64,000 bases of DNA from Eutrophobius brisbanensis (GTDB lineage Bacteria; Pseudomonadota; Gammaproteobacteria; Eutrophobiales; Eutrophobiaceae). The stretch spans positions 372,001 through 436,000 of the forward strand of contig JAYPQE010000003.1 of assembly GCA_038131795.1 (NCBI GenBank). The letters are read 5' to 3'. The notes below the pieces were generated by a model, which saw only the letters and a list, made by a program, of their open reading frames with translations, was not told the origin of the DNA and searched no databases. Made by a program: the position numbers and the translations under genes. Positions 52,859 to 62,027 of the stretch are shown in pieces (position 1 is the stretch's first letter; every line of letters starts with the position of its first letter).

Positions 52859-54652
52859 TTGAATACCTTACTATTATCTCTGCTTTCGTTTCTGCCTATT
52901 CTTGTGGTTGCGATATTCCTGGTGGGGTTGCGCTGGCCCGCCAGCCGCGCCATGCCACTTGCCTATGTGACTGCTGCGGGTCTTGGATTGTTTGTCTGGA
53001 AACTGCCTTTTAATCAGGTTGCAGCAGCGACTGTAAAAGGGGTGATCGTCGCAGCGACCCTGCTGTATATTATTTTTGGTGCCATCCTGTTATTAAATAC
53101 CCTGCAACATAGCGGGGCAATCAGGGTCATCAGGCGAGGATTTACCGATATATCACCCGACCGGCGAATACAGGTCATTATTATCGCCTGGTTGTTTGGT
53201 GCCTTCATCGAGGGTTCATCCGGATTTGGGACCCCGGCAGCTGTGGCAGTGCCATTGCTGGTGGGCCTGGGTTTTCCTGCCATGGCCGCGGTGGTATCCG
53301 GGATGGTAATACAGAGTACCCCTGTTTCTTTCGGGGCGTTGGGTACCCCCATTCTGGTGGGTGTTAATACCGGTTTGTCAGGTGACGACAGCGTATATCA
53401 ATTTGTCCAGCAAATGGGGTATGCCGGTGTGACGCCGGATGCGGTGGGACGTGAATTTCTTGACATGATCGGTGCCAAGGTGGCCATCCTACATGCCATT
53501 ACCGGGACATTAATACCTCTATTTGTTGTGTCTCTAATGACGCGCTTTTTCGGTGCCAACCGTTCTTTTGTGGATGGCCTCAAGGTCTGGCGTTTTGCCC
53601 TGTTTGCAGCCTTTTCCATGACCATACCCTATGTCATTGTGGCCCATGTGTTTGGTGCTGAATTTCCATCCTTGTTTGGCGCACTGATCGGTATGGCCAT
53701 TGTGGTCACGGCAGTGAAAAAAGGTTGGTTTACTCCGGATGAGGTATGGGATTTCCCGCCAAAGGATAGCTGGGACCCGGAATGGTCGGGTATTGTGGAT
53801 ATGAAAGACTATCCTGGGGATAAGGGGGCCATGTCCATGTTTGCCGCCTGGCTGCCTTATTTGTTAATTGCCATTTTATTGATCATTACCCGCGTACCGG
53901 CACTGGGGGTAAACCAGTTGTTGAGATCAGTTTCCTTTGAATGGTCTAACATCTTTAGCTCACCAGTGAGTACCGGGGGCATACAGGTGTTATATCTCCC
54001 CGGGACCATATTCATTATCGTTTCCGTTGTGACTTACTTCTTGCACAGCATGACCAAAAAGACCTACATGGAAGGCTTTCATGCCTCTGTGGATACTATG
54101 TTAAAGGCTTCACTGCCGTTATTATTTACCGTGCCCATGGTACAGGTGTTCCTGAACTCACAGGACGGTCTGGCTGGATTCGCGAAAATGCCAAATGCCC
54201 TCGCAGAAGGGGTGGCCGTGGTGGCCGGATCGGCCTGGCCCATTTTTGCCACCTTTATTGGCGGCTTTGGTGCCTTTGTGGCCGGCAGTAATACGGTGAG
54301 TAACATGACGTTTTCACTGTTCCAGTTTGGAGTCGGTCAACGTATCGGTGTAGACCCCACCTGGATCGTGGCCTTACAGGCCGTCGGTGGAGCGGCCGGC
54401 AACATTATTTGTGTCCATAACGTGGTGGCGGCCTCTGCAGTGGTGGGGCTACTGGGTAAGGAAGGTCTTGTAATTCGTAAGACTTTCATGGCGTTTGTAT
54501 ACTATGCACTACTTTCGGGGTGCATGGGCTACGCGATCGTCTGGTCAGGCACTAAAGGCTGGCTGAACCTGGGAACTATATTAAGTGTAATCATTGTTGT
54601 TGGGCTGTTTGCATTTGCCCGTTCACAGTTGAAAAAGGGAGTAGCTGCATAA
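52859..54652 (+). CDS. L-lactate/glycolate permease, LctP family
   Basis: A 597-residue inner membrane transporter with about 13 helices. FIEGSSGFGTPAAVAVPLLVGLGFP and FGAFVAGSNTVSNMTFSLFQFGV are signatures of LctP/LldP/GlcA proton symporters for lactate and glycolate. The start is TTG at 52859, with AAAGGA upstream. Its TAA overlaps the ATG of the dehydrogenase (TAATG), so the two are coupled. The family does not separate lactate from glycolate by sequence that I can read. Confidence 0.92.
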   Translation: MNTLLLSLLSFLPILVVAIFLVGLRWPASRAMPLAYVTAAGLGLFVWKLPFNQVAAATVKGVIVAATLLYIIFGAILLLNTLQHSGAIRVIRRGFTDISPDRRIQVIIIAWLFGAFIEGSSGFGTPAAVAVPLLVGLGFPAMAAVVSGMVIQSTPVSFGALGTPILVGVNTGLSGDDSVYQFVQQMGYAGVTPDAVGREFLDMIGAKVAILHAITGTLIPLFVVSLMTRFFGANRSFVDGLKVWRFALFAAFSMTIPYVIVAHVFGAEFPSLFGALIGMAIVVTAVKKGWFTPDEVWDFPPKDSWDPEWSGIVDMKDYPGDKGAMSMFAAWLPYLLIAILLIITRVPALGVNQLLRSVSFEWSNIFSSPVSTGGIQVLYLPGTIFIIVSVVTYFLHSMTKKTYMEGFHASVDTMLKASLPLLFTVPMVQVFLNSQDGLAGFAKMPNALAEGVAVVAGSAWPIFATFIGGFGAFVAGSNTVSNMTFSLFQFGVGQRIGVDPTWIVALQAVGGAAGNIICVHNVVAASAVVGLLGKEGLVIRKTFMAFVYYALLSGCMGYAIVWSGTKGWLNLGTILSVIIVVGLFAFARSQLKKGVAA

Positions 54653-55806
54653 TGTTTTTGCGTCTCAAGGACATCCGCAATATTGAAGATTTAAGACTAA
54701 TGGCGAAACAGCGTCTGCCCGGGCCTATCTTTCATTATATTGATGGGGCGGCGGACGATGAGGTCACCTATAAACGAAACACGGCGGCCTATGAAGACGT
54801 GGACCTGGTGCCCAATGTGCTGGTGGACGTGGAAAATATTGATATTTCCACCACGGTCATGGGGCAGAAGATCGACATGCCATTGTTTATGTCCCCCACG
54901 GCATTGCAACGCCTGTTCCATCACGATGGTGAGATGGCGGTGGGCCGTGCTGCCGAGAAATTCAATACCATCTTTGGTGTGTCTTCCCTGGGATCGGTCA
55001 GTATTGAACGCATTGGTGCAGAGATCAATACCCCCAAACTCTTTCAGCTTTACTATCACAAGGACAAGGGTCTGACCCATAGCATGATAGACCGTTGTAA
55101 GGAGGCCAATTTTGATGGCATGGCCCTGACTGTGGATACCATCGTCGGTGGTAACCGGGAGCGGGACCTGTATACGGGGTTTACTACGCCGCCGAGGTTA
55201 ACATTAAAAAGTCTAATGAGTTTCGCTACTCATCCCGCCTGGGCATTTAATTATTTTACCCATGAACCCTTTGAACTCTCTCAATTGAAGGACTATATCA
55301 AGGAAGGATCAAATATCTCCATTACGGTTGCAGACTACTTTAACAACATGCTGGATCAGACCATGGACTGGAAGGCGGCAGAGCAGATCAATGCCTACTG
55401 GGGCAGGCCTTTTTGTTTAAAAGGGGTCATGTCCGTGGAAGATGCCAAACGTGCGGTGGACATTGGATGCAGTGCCATCATGGTCTCCAACCACGGTGGC
55501 CGCCAACTGGATGGCTCACGTTCTCCGTTTGATCAACTGGCGGAGATTTGCGATGCGGTGGGCGATAAGATAGATGTAATCTGTGACGGCGGCATCCGAA
55601 GAGGAACCCATATCCTCAAGGCGTTATCCGTAGGGGCCAAGGCCTGTTCCGGCGGCAGGTTATATCTCTACGCCCTGGCGGCGGCTGGTCAGGCAGGGGT
55701 GGAGAAGGCAATGTCCCTGCTCAAGGCCGAGATTGTGCGTGATATGAAGTTAATGGGATGTACCAAGGTTAGTGATCTTCATCGGGGTAATCTGCGATTT
55801 AGATAA
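54652..55806 (+). CDS. FMN-dependent 2-hydroxyacid dehydrogenase (LldD/glycolate oxidase family)
   Basis: A 384-residue flavoenzyme. LPGPIFHYIDGAADDEVT, FMSPTALQRLFHHDGE and MVSNHGGRQLDGSRSPFDQL, with catalytic H281 and R284, are complete. DGGIRRGTHILKALSVGAKAC binds FMN phosphate. It oxidises L-lactate to pyruvate or glycolate to glyoxylate, probably passing electrons to quinone. Coupled to the permease and divergent from a glyoxylate aminotransferase, it could be the glycolate-oxidising step. Lactate remains equally possible on family grounds alone. Confidence 0.9.
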   Translation: MFLRLKDIRNIEDLRLMAKQRLPGPIFHYIDGAADDEVTYKRNTAAYEDVDLVPNVLVDVENIDISTTVMGQKIDMPLFMSPTALQRLFHHDGEMAVGRAAEKFNTIFGVSSLGSVSIERIGAEINTPKLFQLYYHKDKGLTHSMIDRCKEANFDGMALTVDTIVGGNRERDLYTGFTTPPRLTLKSLMSFATHPAWAFNYFTHEPFELSQLKDYIKEGSNISITVADYFNNMLDQTMDWKAAEQINAYWGRPFCLKGVMSVEDAKRAVDIGCSAIMVSNHGGRQLDGSRSPFDQLAEICDAVGDKIDVICDGGIRRGTHILKALSVGAKACSGGRLYLYALAAAGQAGVEKAMSLLKAEIVRDMKLMGCTKVSDLHRGNLRFR

Positions 55807-55956
55807 AACAAAATAAACTAATTTTTTACCCATACTTCGTTCTCGTCTTTCTCAAATGCTCATTTACTTATTTCGCGGTAATTTCGGATTTAGATATAAA
55901 GTATCAGCTTTACTGATATTTGCTCCGTAGACTCGGAAATGATGGGCTAAAAATGC

Positions 55957-56122
55957 CGTCATTCTGGCGAAAGCCAGAATCTAATTAATTAAAGTGCACC
56001 GTAGGCGCCCATTAACTGATTGGATGCCGGGTCAAAGCTTGTGCTGGCGGATAGTAAGCCAGTACCCGGCATGACGGGATTTTTATTTATCGTCATTCCC
56101 GCGAAGGCGGCAATCCAGTCAT
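55957..56122. repeat. Composite palindromic repeat array 2
   Basis: The same module order as array 1: GTCATTCTGGCGAAAGCCAGAATC (55958-55981), the GATGCCGGGTC...CCCGGCATGACGGGA module (about 56023-56080), and CGTCATTCCCGCGAAGGCGG (56090-56118). The middle module is interrupted in its loop by an extra hairpin (CTGGC...GCCAG). It fills the roughly 400-bp gap between the dehydrogenase and acetoacetyl-CoA synthetase genes, where I see no gene. Confidence 0.8.
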
Positions 56123-56206
56123 ATAAATAGCGCCAGAGGGGCTCTTTATTAAAATTATTTAACATATCAGGTTGAATGCCTCTACTAATAAACAGCAAAA
56201 TACCTT

Positions 56207-58162
56207 ATGACAATTCTCTGGCAACCCTCTGATGAACTGATCCAGCATAGCAATCTTGCCGCATATCAAAAGGCCATAAGTGATCGCTATGGTCTTATAT
56301 TTGAATCTTATGATGATCTGCATCACTGGTCTGTTGAACATCCCGAACTGTTCTGGGACACCATATGGGATTACTGTAACGTTATTGCTAAAGATAAAGG
56401 AGACTCTGTCTATATACCGGGTGATCGGTTTATCGATGCGCAATTTTTCCCCGATGCAAAGCTGAATTTTACTGAAAACCTGCTGCGTAGAAGCGATGAT
56501 ACCGATGCCATTGTGTTTTTAAGCGAGTCGGGTTATTTATCAAGACTCAGTTGGTCAGCACTCAACAAAGCGGTGTCACATTTTATCAACGCCCTGACCC
56601 AGGCGGAGATTAAACCTGAAGATCGCATAGCGGCGTGTATGCCTAATATGCCGGAGACGATTATCGCCGGGTTATCGAGTACTGCAATCGGGGCTACCTG
56701 GTCATCCTGTTCACCCGATTTCGGAGAACAGGGAATTGTCGACAGGTTTTTACAGATCAAACCTGAAATATTGATTGCCTGCGACGGATATTTCTATAAC
56801 GGTAAGGCCATTGATATTCGTGACAAGATAGCAAACGTGGTCCCCCGTATACCCTCTTTGAAAAAGGTCATAGTGGTACCCTACCTGTCCAGCGTTCAGG
56901 ACAATGAACTGGATATCACCGCAATACCAAAATCAGTTTCCTGGGACGACTTTCAGGCAAACAGCACACATTCCAGCATTACATATAATCATTTCAGTTT
57001 TGACCATCCCCTTTACATCATGTTTTCCAGTGGCACCACCGGCCTGCCAAAATGTATCGTCCATGGCGCCGGCCGCGCCCTGTTACAGCATATGAAAGAG
57101 CATAAGTTTCATTGCAATATTAAACCGGGAGATAGGATGTTTTTCTTCACCACCTGTGGCTGGATGATGTGGAACTGGTTGGTCAGCGCCCTGGCATCTG
57201 AGGCAACCGTGATGTTATATGATGGTTCACCATTTTATCCCAATGGTAACGTGCTATGGGACTATGCAGAAAAGGAGCGTATAAGCTTTTTCGGAATATC
57301 GCCCAAGTACATCCAGGCCATGGAGAAACAGGAGATAAAACCGGTAAATACTCACGATTTATCAACACTGCGCACGATTGCCTCAACCGGTTCAACGCTA
57401 TTGCCGGAGAACTTTGATTTTGTTTATCAAAATATTAAAAAGGACGTTTGTCTGAGTTCCAAGTCTGGCGGTACCGATATCCTTTCCTGCTTTGTCCTGG
57501 GTAACCCCATTGGTCCGGTCCGTAGGGGGGAGATACAGGTAAAGGGGCTGGGTATGAATGTGGATATATGGAATGATGAGGGACAATCAATCATTGGCGA
57601 GAAAGGTGAACTGGTGTGTATACAACCCTTTCCTTCTATACCTGTTAAGTTCTGGAACGACCCGGACAACGAACGCTACCTGGATGCCTATTTTTCAAGT
57701 TTCCCGGATGTCTGGGCACAGGGTGATTTTGCCGAGCAAAGACAAAGCGGTGGCTTTATTATCTATGGCCGTTCAGATGCAACATTAAATCCCGGCGGTG
57801 TGAGGATAGGCACGGCTGAGATCTATCGCCAGGTGGAACAACTTGATGAGGTCATTGAGAGTGTTGCTATTGGTCAGGAATGGCAAGGGGATAAACGCAT
57901 ATTATTGTTCGTGGTATTAAGGGACGAGTTGAGCCTGAATGAAGACCTGGTAGATCAAATAAAAACACAGATCCGCACCGGGACCAGTCCACGGCATGTC
58001 CCGGCAAGGATATACCAGGTCCCCGACATTCCCCGTACCCGATCAGGCAAGATCACTGAACTGGCCATACGTGATGTTATTCACGGTCGTGAGGTCAAAA
58101 ACATGGAGGCGTTGACCAACCCCGAGGCGTTGGATTACTTCAGGATTAGTAAGGAGAAGTAA
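56207..58162 (+). CDS. Acetoacetyl-CoA synthetase
   Basis: A 651-residue ligase of the AACS family (acetoacetate plus CoA and ATP). The N-terminal GDRFIDAQFFPDAKLNFTENLL and the ATP-binding MFSSGTTGLPKCIVHGAG are typical. FFTTCGWMMWNWLVS and the C-terminal RTRSGKITELAIRDV with its catalytic Lys follow. It would feed ketone bodies or acetoacetate into central metabolism or storage polymers. No CoA transferase or thiolase is adjacent. A strong hairpin begins at its stop. Confidence 0.92.
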   Translation: MTILWQPSDELIQHSNLAAYQKAISDRYGLIFESYDDLHHWSVEHPELFWDTIWDYCNVIAKDKGDSVYIPGDRFIDAQFFPDAKLNFTENLLRRSDDTDAIVFLSESGYLSRLSWSALNKAVSHFINALTQAEIKPEDRIAACMPNMPETIIAGLSSTAIGATWSSCSPDFGEQGIVDRFLQIKPEILIACDGYFYNGKAIDIRDKIANVVPRIPSLKKVIVVPYLSSVQDNELDITAIPKSVSWDDFQANSTHSSITYNHFSFDHPLYIMFSSGTTGLPKCIVHGAGRALLQHMKEHKFHCNIKPGDRMFFFTTCGWMMWNWLVSALASEATVMLYDGSPFYPNGNVLWDYAEKERISFFGISPKYIQAMEKQEIKPVNTHDLSTLRTIASTGSTLLPENFDFVYQNIKKDVCLSSKSGGTDILSCFVLGNPIGPVRRGEIQVKGLGMNVDIWNDEGQSIIGEKGELVCIQPFPSIPVKFWNDPDNERYLDAYFSSFPDVWAQGDFAEQRQSGGFIIYGRSDATLNPGGVRIGTAEIYRQVEQLDEVIESVAIGQEWQGDKRILLFVVLRDELSLNEDLVDQIKTQIRTGTSPRHVPARIYQVPDIPRTRSGKITELAIRDVIHGREVKNMEALTNPEALDYFRISKEK

Positions 58163-58215
58163 AAATGGGGTCAGATGAACTTTTTCAATAAAATTATCAT
58201 CTGACCCCATTTTTG
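58161..58215. terminator. TGGGGTCAGATGA hairpin terminator
   Basis: An 18-bp stem AAAAATGGGGTCAGATGA (58161-58178) / TCATCTGACCCCATTTTT (58198-58215). It begins at the last base of the synthetase stop codon and ends in Ts, and resembles the 52633 repeat. Confidence 0.85.
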
Positions 58216-58238
58216 CATTTTTTCGGAGGAGATAAATA

Positions 58239-58535
58239 GTGTATGCAGTCATTTTCAAGGCTGACATAAACCAGTTTGATCAGGAATATGACGATATGTT
58301 GGTTGAGATGAGAGAGTTGGCTGTGAGCCAATACGGTTGTATAAATATCCAGTCAGTCACAGAAGGAGAAAATGAGATCACCATCTCTTACTGGAATAGC
58401 CTTGAGGATATCAAGGCCTGGAAGCAGGATGAACGACATCAGATGGCACAGAAGTTGGGGAAGGTGAAATGGTACAAGTCGTACCAGGTACAGGTGGTTG
58501 AGGTAATAAAGGACTATTCATCGCGTGTCCAGTGA
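58239..58535 (+). CDS. Antibiotic biosynthesis monooxygenase (ABM)-fold small protein
   Basis: A 98-residue protein starting at GTG 58239 with GGAGGAG upstream. MYAVIFKADINQFDQEYDDM and ISYWNSLEDIKAWKQDERH are characteristic of the ABM ferredoxin-like dimeric fold. Such proteins include quinol monooxygenases and heme-degrading enzymes as well as many of unknown role. No cofactor residues can be identified. Confidence 0.8.
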   Translation: MYAVIFKADINQFDQEYDDMLVEMRELAVSQYGCINIQSVTEGENEITISYWNSLEDIKAWKQDERHQMAQKLGKVKWYKSYQVQVVEVIKDYSSRVQ

Positions 58536-58544
58536 GAAAAAGTA

Positions 58545-58665
58545 CGCCTCTGGCGTTAATTAATTGATTGGATGCCGGGTCAAGCCCGGCATGACGGGAT
58601 TATTAATATCGTCATTCCCGCGTAGGCGGGAATCCAGTTAATTGAAGTGCGCATGTATGCGCACA
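58545..58665. repeat. Composite palindromic repeat array 3
   Basis: ACGCCTCTGGCGT, then GATGCCGGGTCAAGCCCGGC...GACGGGA, then CGTCATTCCCGCGTAGGCGGGAATCC and TGCGCATGTATGCGCA, in the order seen in arrays 1 and 2. It lies between convergent genes. Confidence 0.8.
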
Positions 58666-58673
58666 TTAATTCA

Positions 58674-58991
58674 TTACATATTCATCTGCACCATCTCGGA
58701 GACTTCCAACGTACCTCCGATCTCAAGGAAAGGACATGATTTCGCAATTTCTATAGCGGCCTCAATGGAGTCTGCCTCTATAATGGTATAACCGGACATA
58801 AATATTTTACTGCCCTCGGTCACGCTACCATCTGTGTCGATGGTATAGGAATTCTTTAACGGGTTGGCAGGGCTGATGATGGCGTCACCCACAGAGGATA
58901 ACCATTCCTTGTATTTGGCGAAATGTTTCTGGCCTTCTTCAGGGGTAGTGGGTGGATTGCCACCAAGATAGGTAATGAAAAATTGTGCCAT
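58674..58991 (-). CDS. YCII-related small protein
   Basis: A 105-residue protein with the YCII/DGPF-type ferredoxin-like fold: MAQFFITYLGG, KYKEWLSSVGDAIISPANPL and GYTIIEADSIEAAIEIAKSCPFLEIGGTLEVSEM. Functions of the family are largely unknown, and some act with ECF sigma factors. None is near here. It is preceded by an AT-rich 210-bp gap that holds no gene I can see. Confidence 0.8.
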   Translation of the reverse strand: MAQFFITYLGGNPPTTPEEGQKHFAKYKEWLSSVGDAIISPANPLKNSYTIDTDGSVTEGSKIFMSGYTIIEADSIEAAIEIAKSCPFLEIGGTLEVSEMVQMNM

Positions 58992-59201
58992 ATCTTAAAT
59001 TCCAGTTATGTATTTAATTCACCAGTGTACAACAATATTTAAAAAATATTATTGCTTAATAAAAAACATCAGTATAAACAATGGAATCCATGAGCTGGTA
59101 TGCGTTTTAATTTATTTCATCTATAGTTATATAAAGACATAACAGTAAGGCGACGCATCAGCCGGGATAGTCATTACTAAGAATAAATAAGGAGAATTAT
59201 T

Positions 59202-59630
59202 ATGAAGACAGTAGGGGAATTAATACAATCAAAAGATGGGGATATTCGATCAATCTCGCCCGACAGTTCTGTCTATGAAGCAGTTCAAAAGATGGCCGAG
59301 TATGGCATCGGCGCCTTACTGGTAATGGAAGGAAATAAGGTCATTGGTATCCTGTCCGAGCGGGACTATGCCAGAAAAGTGATCCTGCAAAATCGTGGTT
59401 CCAAGACCACCCAGGTTAGCGAGATTATGACCTCTAATGTAAATTATGCAGAACCTGATCATTCAGTGGAACAATGCATGTCCCTGATGACGCAAAAGCG
59501 CTTCAGGCATTTGCCTGTGATGGATGGCGATAAAGTAATAGGCATGTTATCCATTGGGGACCTGGTTAAGGAAGTGATTTCTGAACAGCAGTCCACCATT
59601 GAAATGCTGGAAAAATACATCACCGCGTAA
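59202..59630 (+). CDS. Two-CBS-domain protein
   Basis: A 142-residue protein made only of a CBS pair: DSSVYEAVQKMAEYGIGALLVMEGNKVIGILSERDYARKV and DHSVEQCMSLMTQKRFRHLPVMDGDKVIGMLSIGDLVKEV. It should bind adenosine nucleotides as an energy or redox sensor. ATG 59202 has AAGGAGAA upstream. The next gene follows eight bases later. The CBS fragment at 22540 belongs to a different gene. Confidence 0.9.
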   Translation: MKTVGELIQSKDGDIRSISPDSSVYEAVQKMAEYGIGALLVMEGNKVIGILSERDYARKVILQNRGSKTTQVSEIMTSNVNYAEPDHSVEQCMSLMTQKRFRHLPVMDGDKVIGMLSIGDLVKEVISEQQSTIEMLEKYITA

Positions 59631-59638
59631 TCGACACT

Positions 59639-60046
59639 TTGAAGATCATCTGCGCAGCAATTCTGTTGTTTTTCATGGCCAGGTGTGCCGTGGCATTGGA
59701 GTTTATGCCATATCCAGTCGCGCAAATTTCCCAGGAACAGTTCGAGGTCTTCTTTAATAAGGCCAGGGAGCGGCTGTCACATTCTCAGCGTATCTATCGC
59801 CATCAACACATGATGATATTTAAAGATGATTTTAACGGCCATCACTATGCATTCACCTTGCCCGGTCACGCCGCCCATCCCAGTTGGATAGTGCGGCGAA
59901 TTGTCAATCATGAGGGAGAACTGCAGATTCAGCAGGTAGGTTATTATGTAAATGAAGAGGCCGCGTTTGTTGAGCTGTTTGATGCATATCTCAAGCTCAA
60001 TGAGAAAATAAAACCCCAGTTACAAGAACAGTATAGATTGCCCTGA
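59639..60046 (+). CDS. Small exported protein of unknown function
   Basis: A 135-residue protein from TTG 59639 with a signal peptide (about 1-19). The mature part has HYAFTLPGHAAHPSWIVRRIVNHEGELQIQQVGYYVNEEAAFVELFDAYL and lacks cysteine pairs. I do not recognise a family. It is probably co-transcribed with the CBS protein. Confidence 0.65.
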   Translation: MKIICAAILLFFMARCAVALEFMPYPVAQISQEQFEVFFNKARERLSHSQRIYRHQHMMIFKDDFNGHHYAFTLPGHAAHPSWIVRRIVNHEGELQIQQVGYYVNEEAAFVELFDAYLKLNEKIKPQLQEQYRLP

Positions 60047-60049
60047 GCT

Positions 60050-61936
60050 TTAAGGTTTTCTTTTGAAAAAATAAATCAGCACAGGCAATATCAAAACGAT
60101 ACCAGCCGCACTGGTGATTTGCCCCGGGGTTAACATCAATACCCCACATATAAGAATATACCCACGCACAAGCCAATTGAGCCTTTCATGGATATAACCC
60201 TGTAAGGTAATGCTTAATGCTGTGATACCAAGTATGCCGTTTATTATTGCAAACGCAATCTGGTTGAATGTTGCAATGGTAAGAAACGCCGGGTTCAGGA
60301 CAAACAGGAATGGAATAAAGTAGGCAACGAAAGCCAATCGTGTTGCCGTCATGGCGGTCAACATGGGCCTGGAGTTGGCGATCCCGGCACCTGCAAAGGA
60401 TGCCAGGGCATCAGGTGGAGTGATGACGGCGAACGATGCAAAATACATGACGAACATGTGAGATAGCAACAAGGCGTTCTGGGTAATGGCCGGGACATCA
60501 GATACCTGGAGGATGTTATAGATCGCCGGGATGGTGATAACCACCTGGATAATATAAGACGCCGATGGCGGCAGGCCCATTCCAAGGATAAAGGCCGCTA
60601 TGGCAGTGAGCATAAGGGACAATACCAGACTGCCGCCGGCTATATCATTTAGCATGACCGTAAAGCGTATGCCGATACCCGTCAGGCCGAACATCCCACT
60701 GATGATCCCGGCGGCGGCCGTGGCCACCGCAATCATTAATATGCCCTTGCCACCGGCGTATAATGCGTCAAGTATGTCGTCTTTCCCCATCCGCGATTCC
60801 TTTTTGATCCACGACGCAATAATTACACTGAGTGTGGCATAGGAAACGGCATAGGCCGGGCTGAAACCCACCATCAATAGCAGGATGAGTACGAATACCG
60901 GTATTAAAATATGACCTTTGCGTTTGAGTTTCGAACGCCAGTCCGGCAGTTGGTCCCTGGGCAGACCTACAAGCCCCAGTTTCACAGATTCGAAATGCAC
61001 TACCATCCATACACCAAAAAAATACAGCAATGCCGGGAGCAGGGCATAACCCGCAATCTTGATATAAGGAATGCCGGTGTACTGCATCATGATCAGGGCA
61101 ATGATTCCCATCACCGGCGGCATGATCTGACTGCCTGCGGAGGCTGCGGCCTCTACCGCTGCGGCAAATTCCCGCCGGTATCCCATCTTGATCATTAATG
61201 GAATGGTGGCGGTTCCTGAGGTCAGGACGTTGGCTACGGCACTGCCTGACATCATGCCATGCAGTGAACTCCCAATGATGGCCACCTTGGCCGGTCCACC
61301 CTGTCTGTGACCAGCGATACCCAATGCGATATCCATTAATAAATCTCCAAGGCCAGAGCGGGCGAGAAATGCACCAAAGATGATGAACAGGGAAATATAG
61401 GTGGCACTGGCACCCAGCGGGATCCCGAATGTCCCATCTGTGCCGAAGTAATTGATATCGATCATATGATCAAGGGAATAGCCACCGTGACTTAAAAATC
61501 CTGGAAGGTAGGGGCCGGTAAGTCCATAGATTAAAAATATCAATGTCACTATGGGCAGGGCAGGTCCTGCCATTTTTCTGGTGGCTTCCAGTACCAGCAA
61601 TACAAACAGGCAACCGAGAACCAGTTCCAAAGTGGTTAAAGGTGTAACCAGTGCATAGCGTTCTGTGACCAGATAATCGTAATTAAAAAAGATATAACCC
61701 GTAGAGGCGATGACCAATAATACCGGGGTAGAATTTATTAACCTGTCTAACAAGGGTTTGCCGGTCTGGTAAGGCTGTATGATAAATATCAATAACAGGG
61801 CAAAGCTGAGATGTACCAATCGCTGCAACAAGGTATCCAGGGTACCTAACAGGCCGGTGTAAAGATGGAATAATGAGAAACCGATGGCGAGAATCGCTAC
61901 TAGTTTCGCGAACTTTCCTGTTGATTCATTCTCCAT
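60050..61936 (-). CDS. TRAP transporter fused permease (4TM/12TM)
   Basis: A 628-residue membrane protein joining the small (DctQ-like, about 1-110) and large (DctM-like) subunits. GIAGHRQGGPAKVAIIGSSLHGMMSGSAVANVLTSGTATIP and GMGLPPSASYIIQVV are hallmarks of the TAXI-type fused permeases. These work with a TAXI solute-binding protein, often for C4-dicarboxylates or related acids. No binding protein gene is visible in the window; it may lie elsewhere. Confidence 0.92.
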   Translation of the reverse strand: MENESTGKFAKLVAILAIGFSLFHLYTGLLGTLDTLLQRLVHLSFALLLIFIIQPYQTGKPLLDRLINSTPVLLVIASTGYIFFNYDYLVTERYALVTPLTTLELVLGCLFVLLVLEATRKMAGPALPIVTLIFLIYGLTGPYLPGFLSHGGYSLDHMIDINYFGTDGTFGIPLGASATYISLFIIFGAFLARSGLGDLLMDIALGIAGHRQGGPAKVAIIGSSLHGMMSGSAVANVLTSGTATIPLMIKMGYRREFAAAVEAAASAGSQIMPPVMGIIALIMMQYTGIPYIKIAGYALLPALLYFFGVWMVVHFESVKLGLVGLPRDQLPDWRSKLKRKGHILIPVFVLILLLMVGFSPAYAVSYATLSVIIASWIKKESRMGKDDILDALYAGGKGILMIAVATAAAGIISGMFGLTGIGIRFTVMLNDIAGGSLVLSLMLTAIAAFILGMGLPPSASYIIQVVITIPAIYNILQVSDVPAITQNALLLSHMFVMYFASFAVITPPDALASFAGAGIANSRPMLTAMTATRLAFVAYFIPFLFVLNPAFLTIATFNQIAFAIINGILGITALSITLQGYIHERLNWLVRGYILICGVLMLTPGQITSAAGIVLILPVLIYFFKRKP

Positions 61937-61994
61937 ATGGGTAGTATGCCCTATTTTGTGAGGAATGACGCATTGTTGTTATATCGTGATAATA

Positions 61995-62020
61995 TCTTGT
62001 AAATCCTGTAAATCCTGTCC
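61995..62020 (+). repeat. Short tandem repeat upstream of the nuclease gene
   Basis: About three copies of AAATCCTGT (the first imperfect) directly upstream of the nuclease start, in the 91-bp divergent spacer. Confidence 0.6.
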
Positions 62021-62027
62021 ATAAATA

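Noticed and set aside
51251..58665. CRISPR array
   Set aside because: The repeats are few, palindromic and unevenly spaced, with no unique equal-length spacers and no cas genes.
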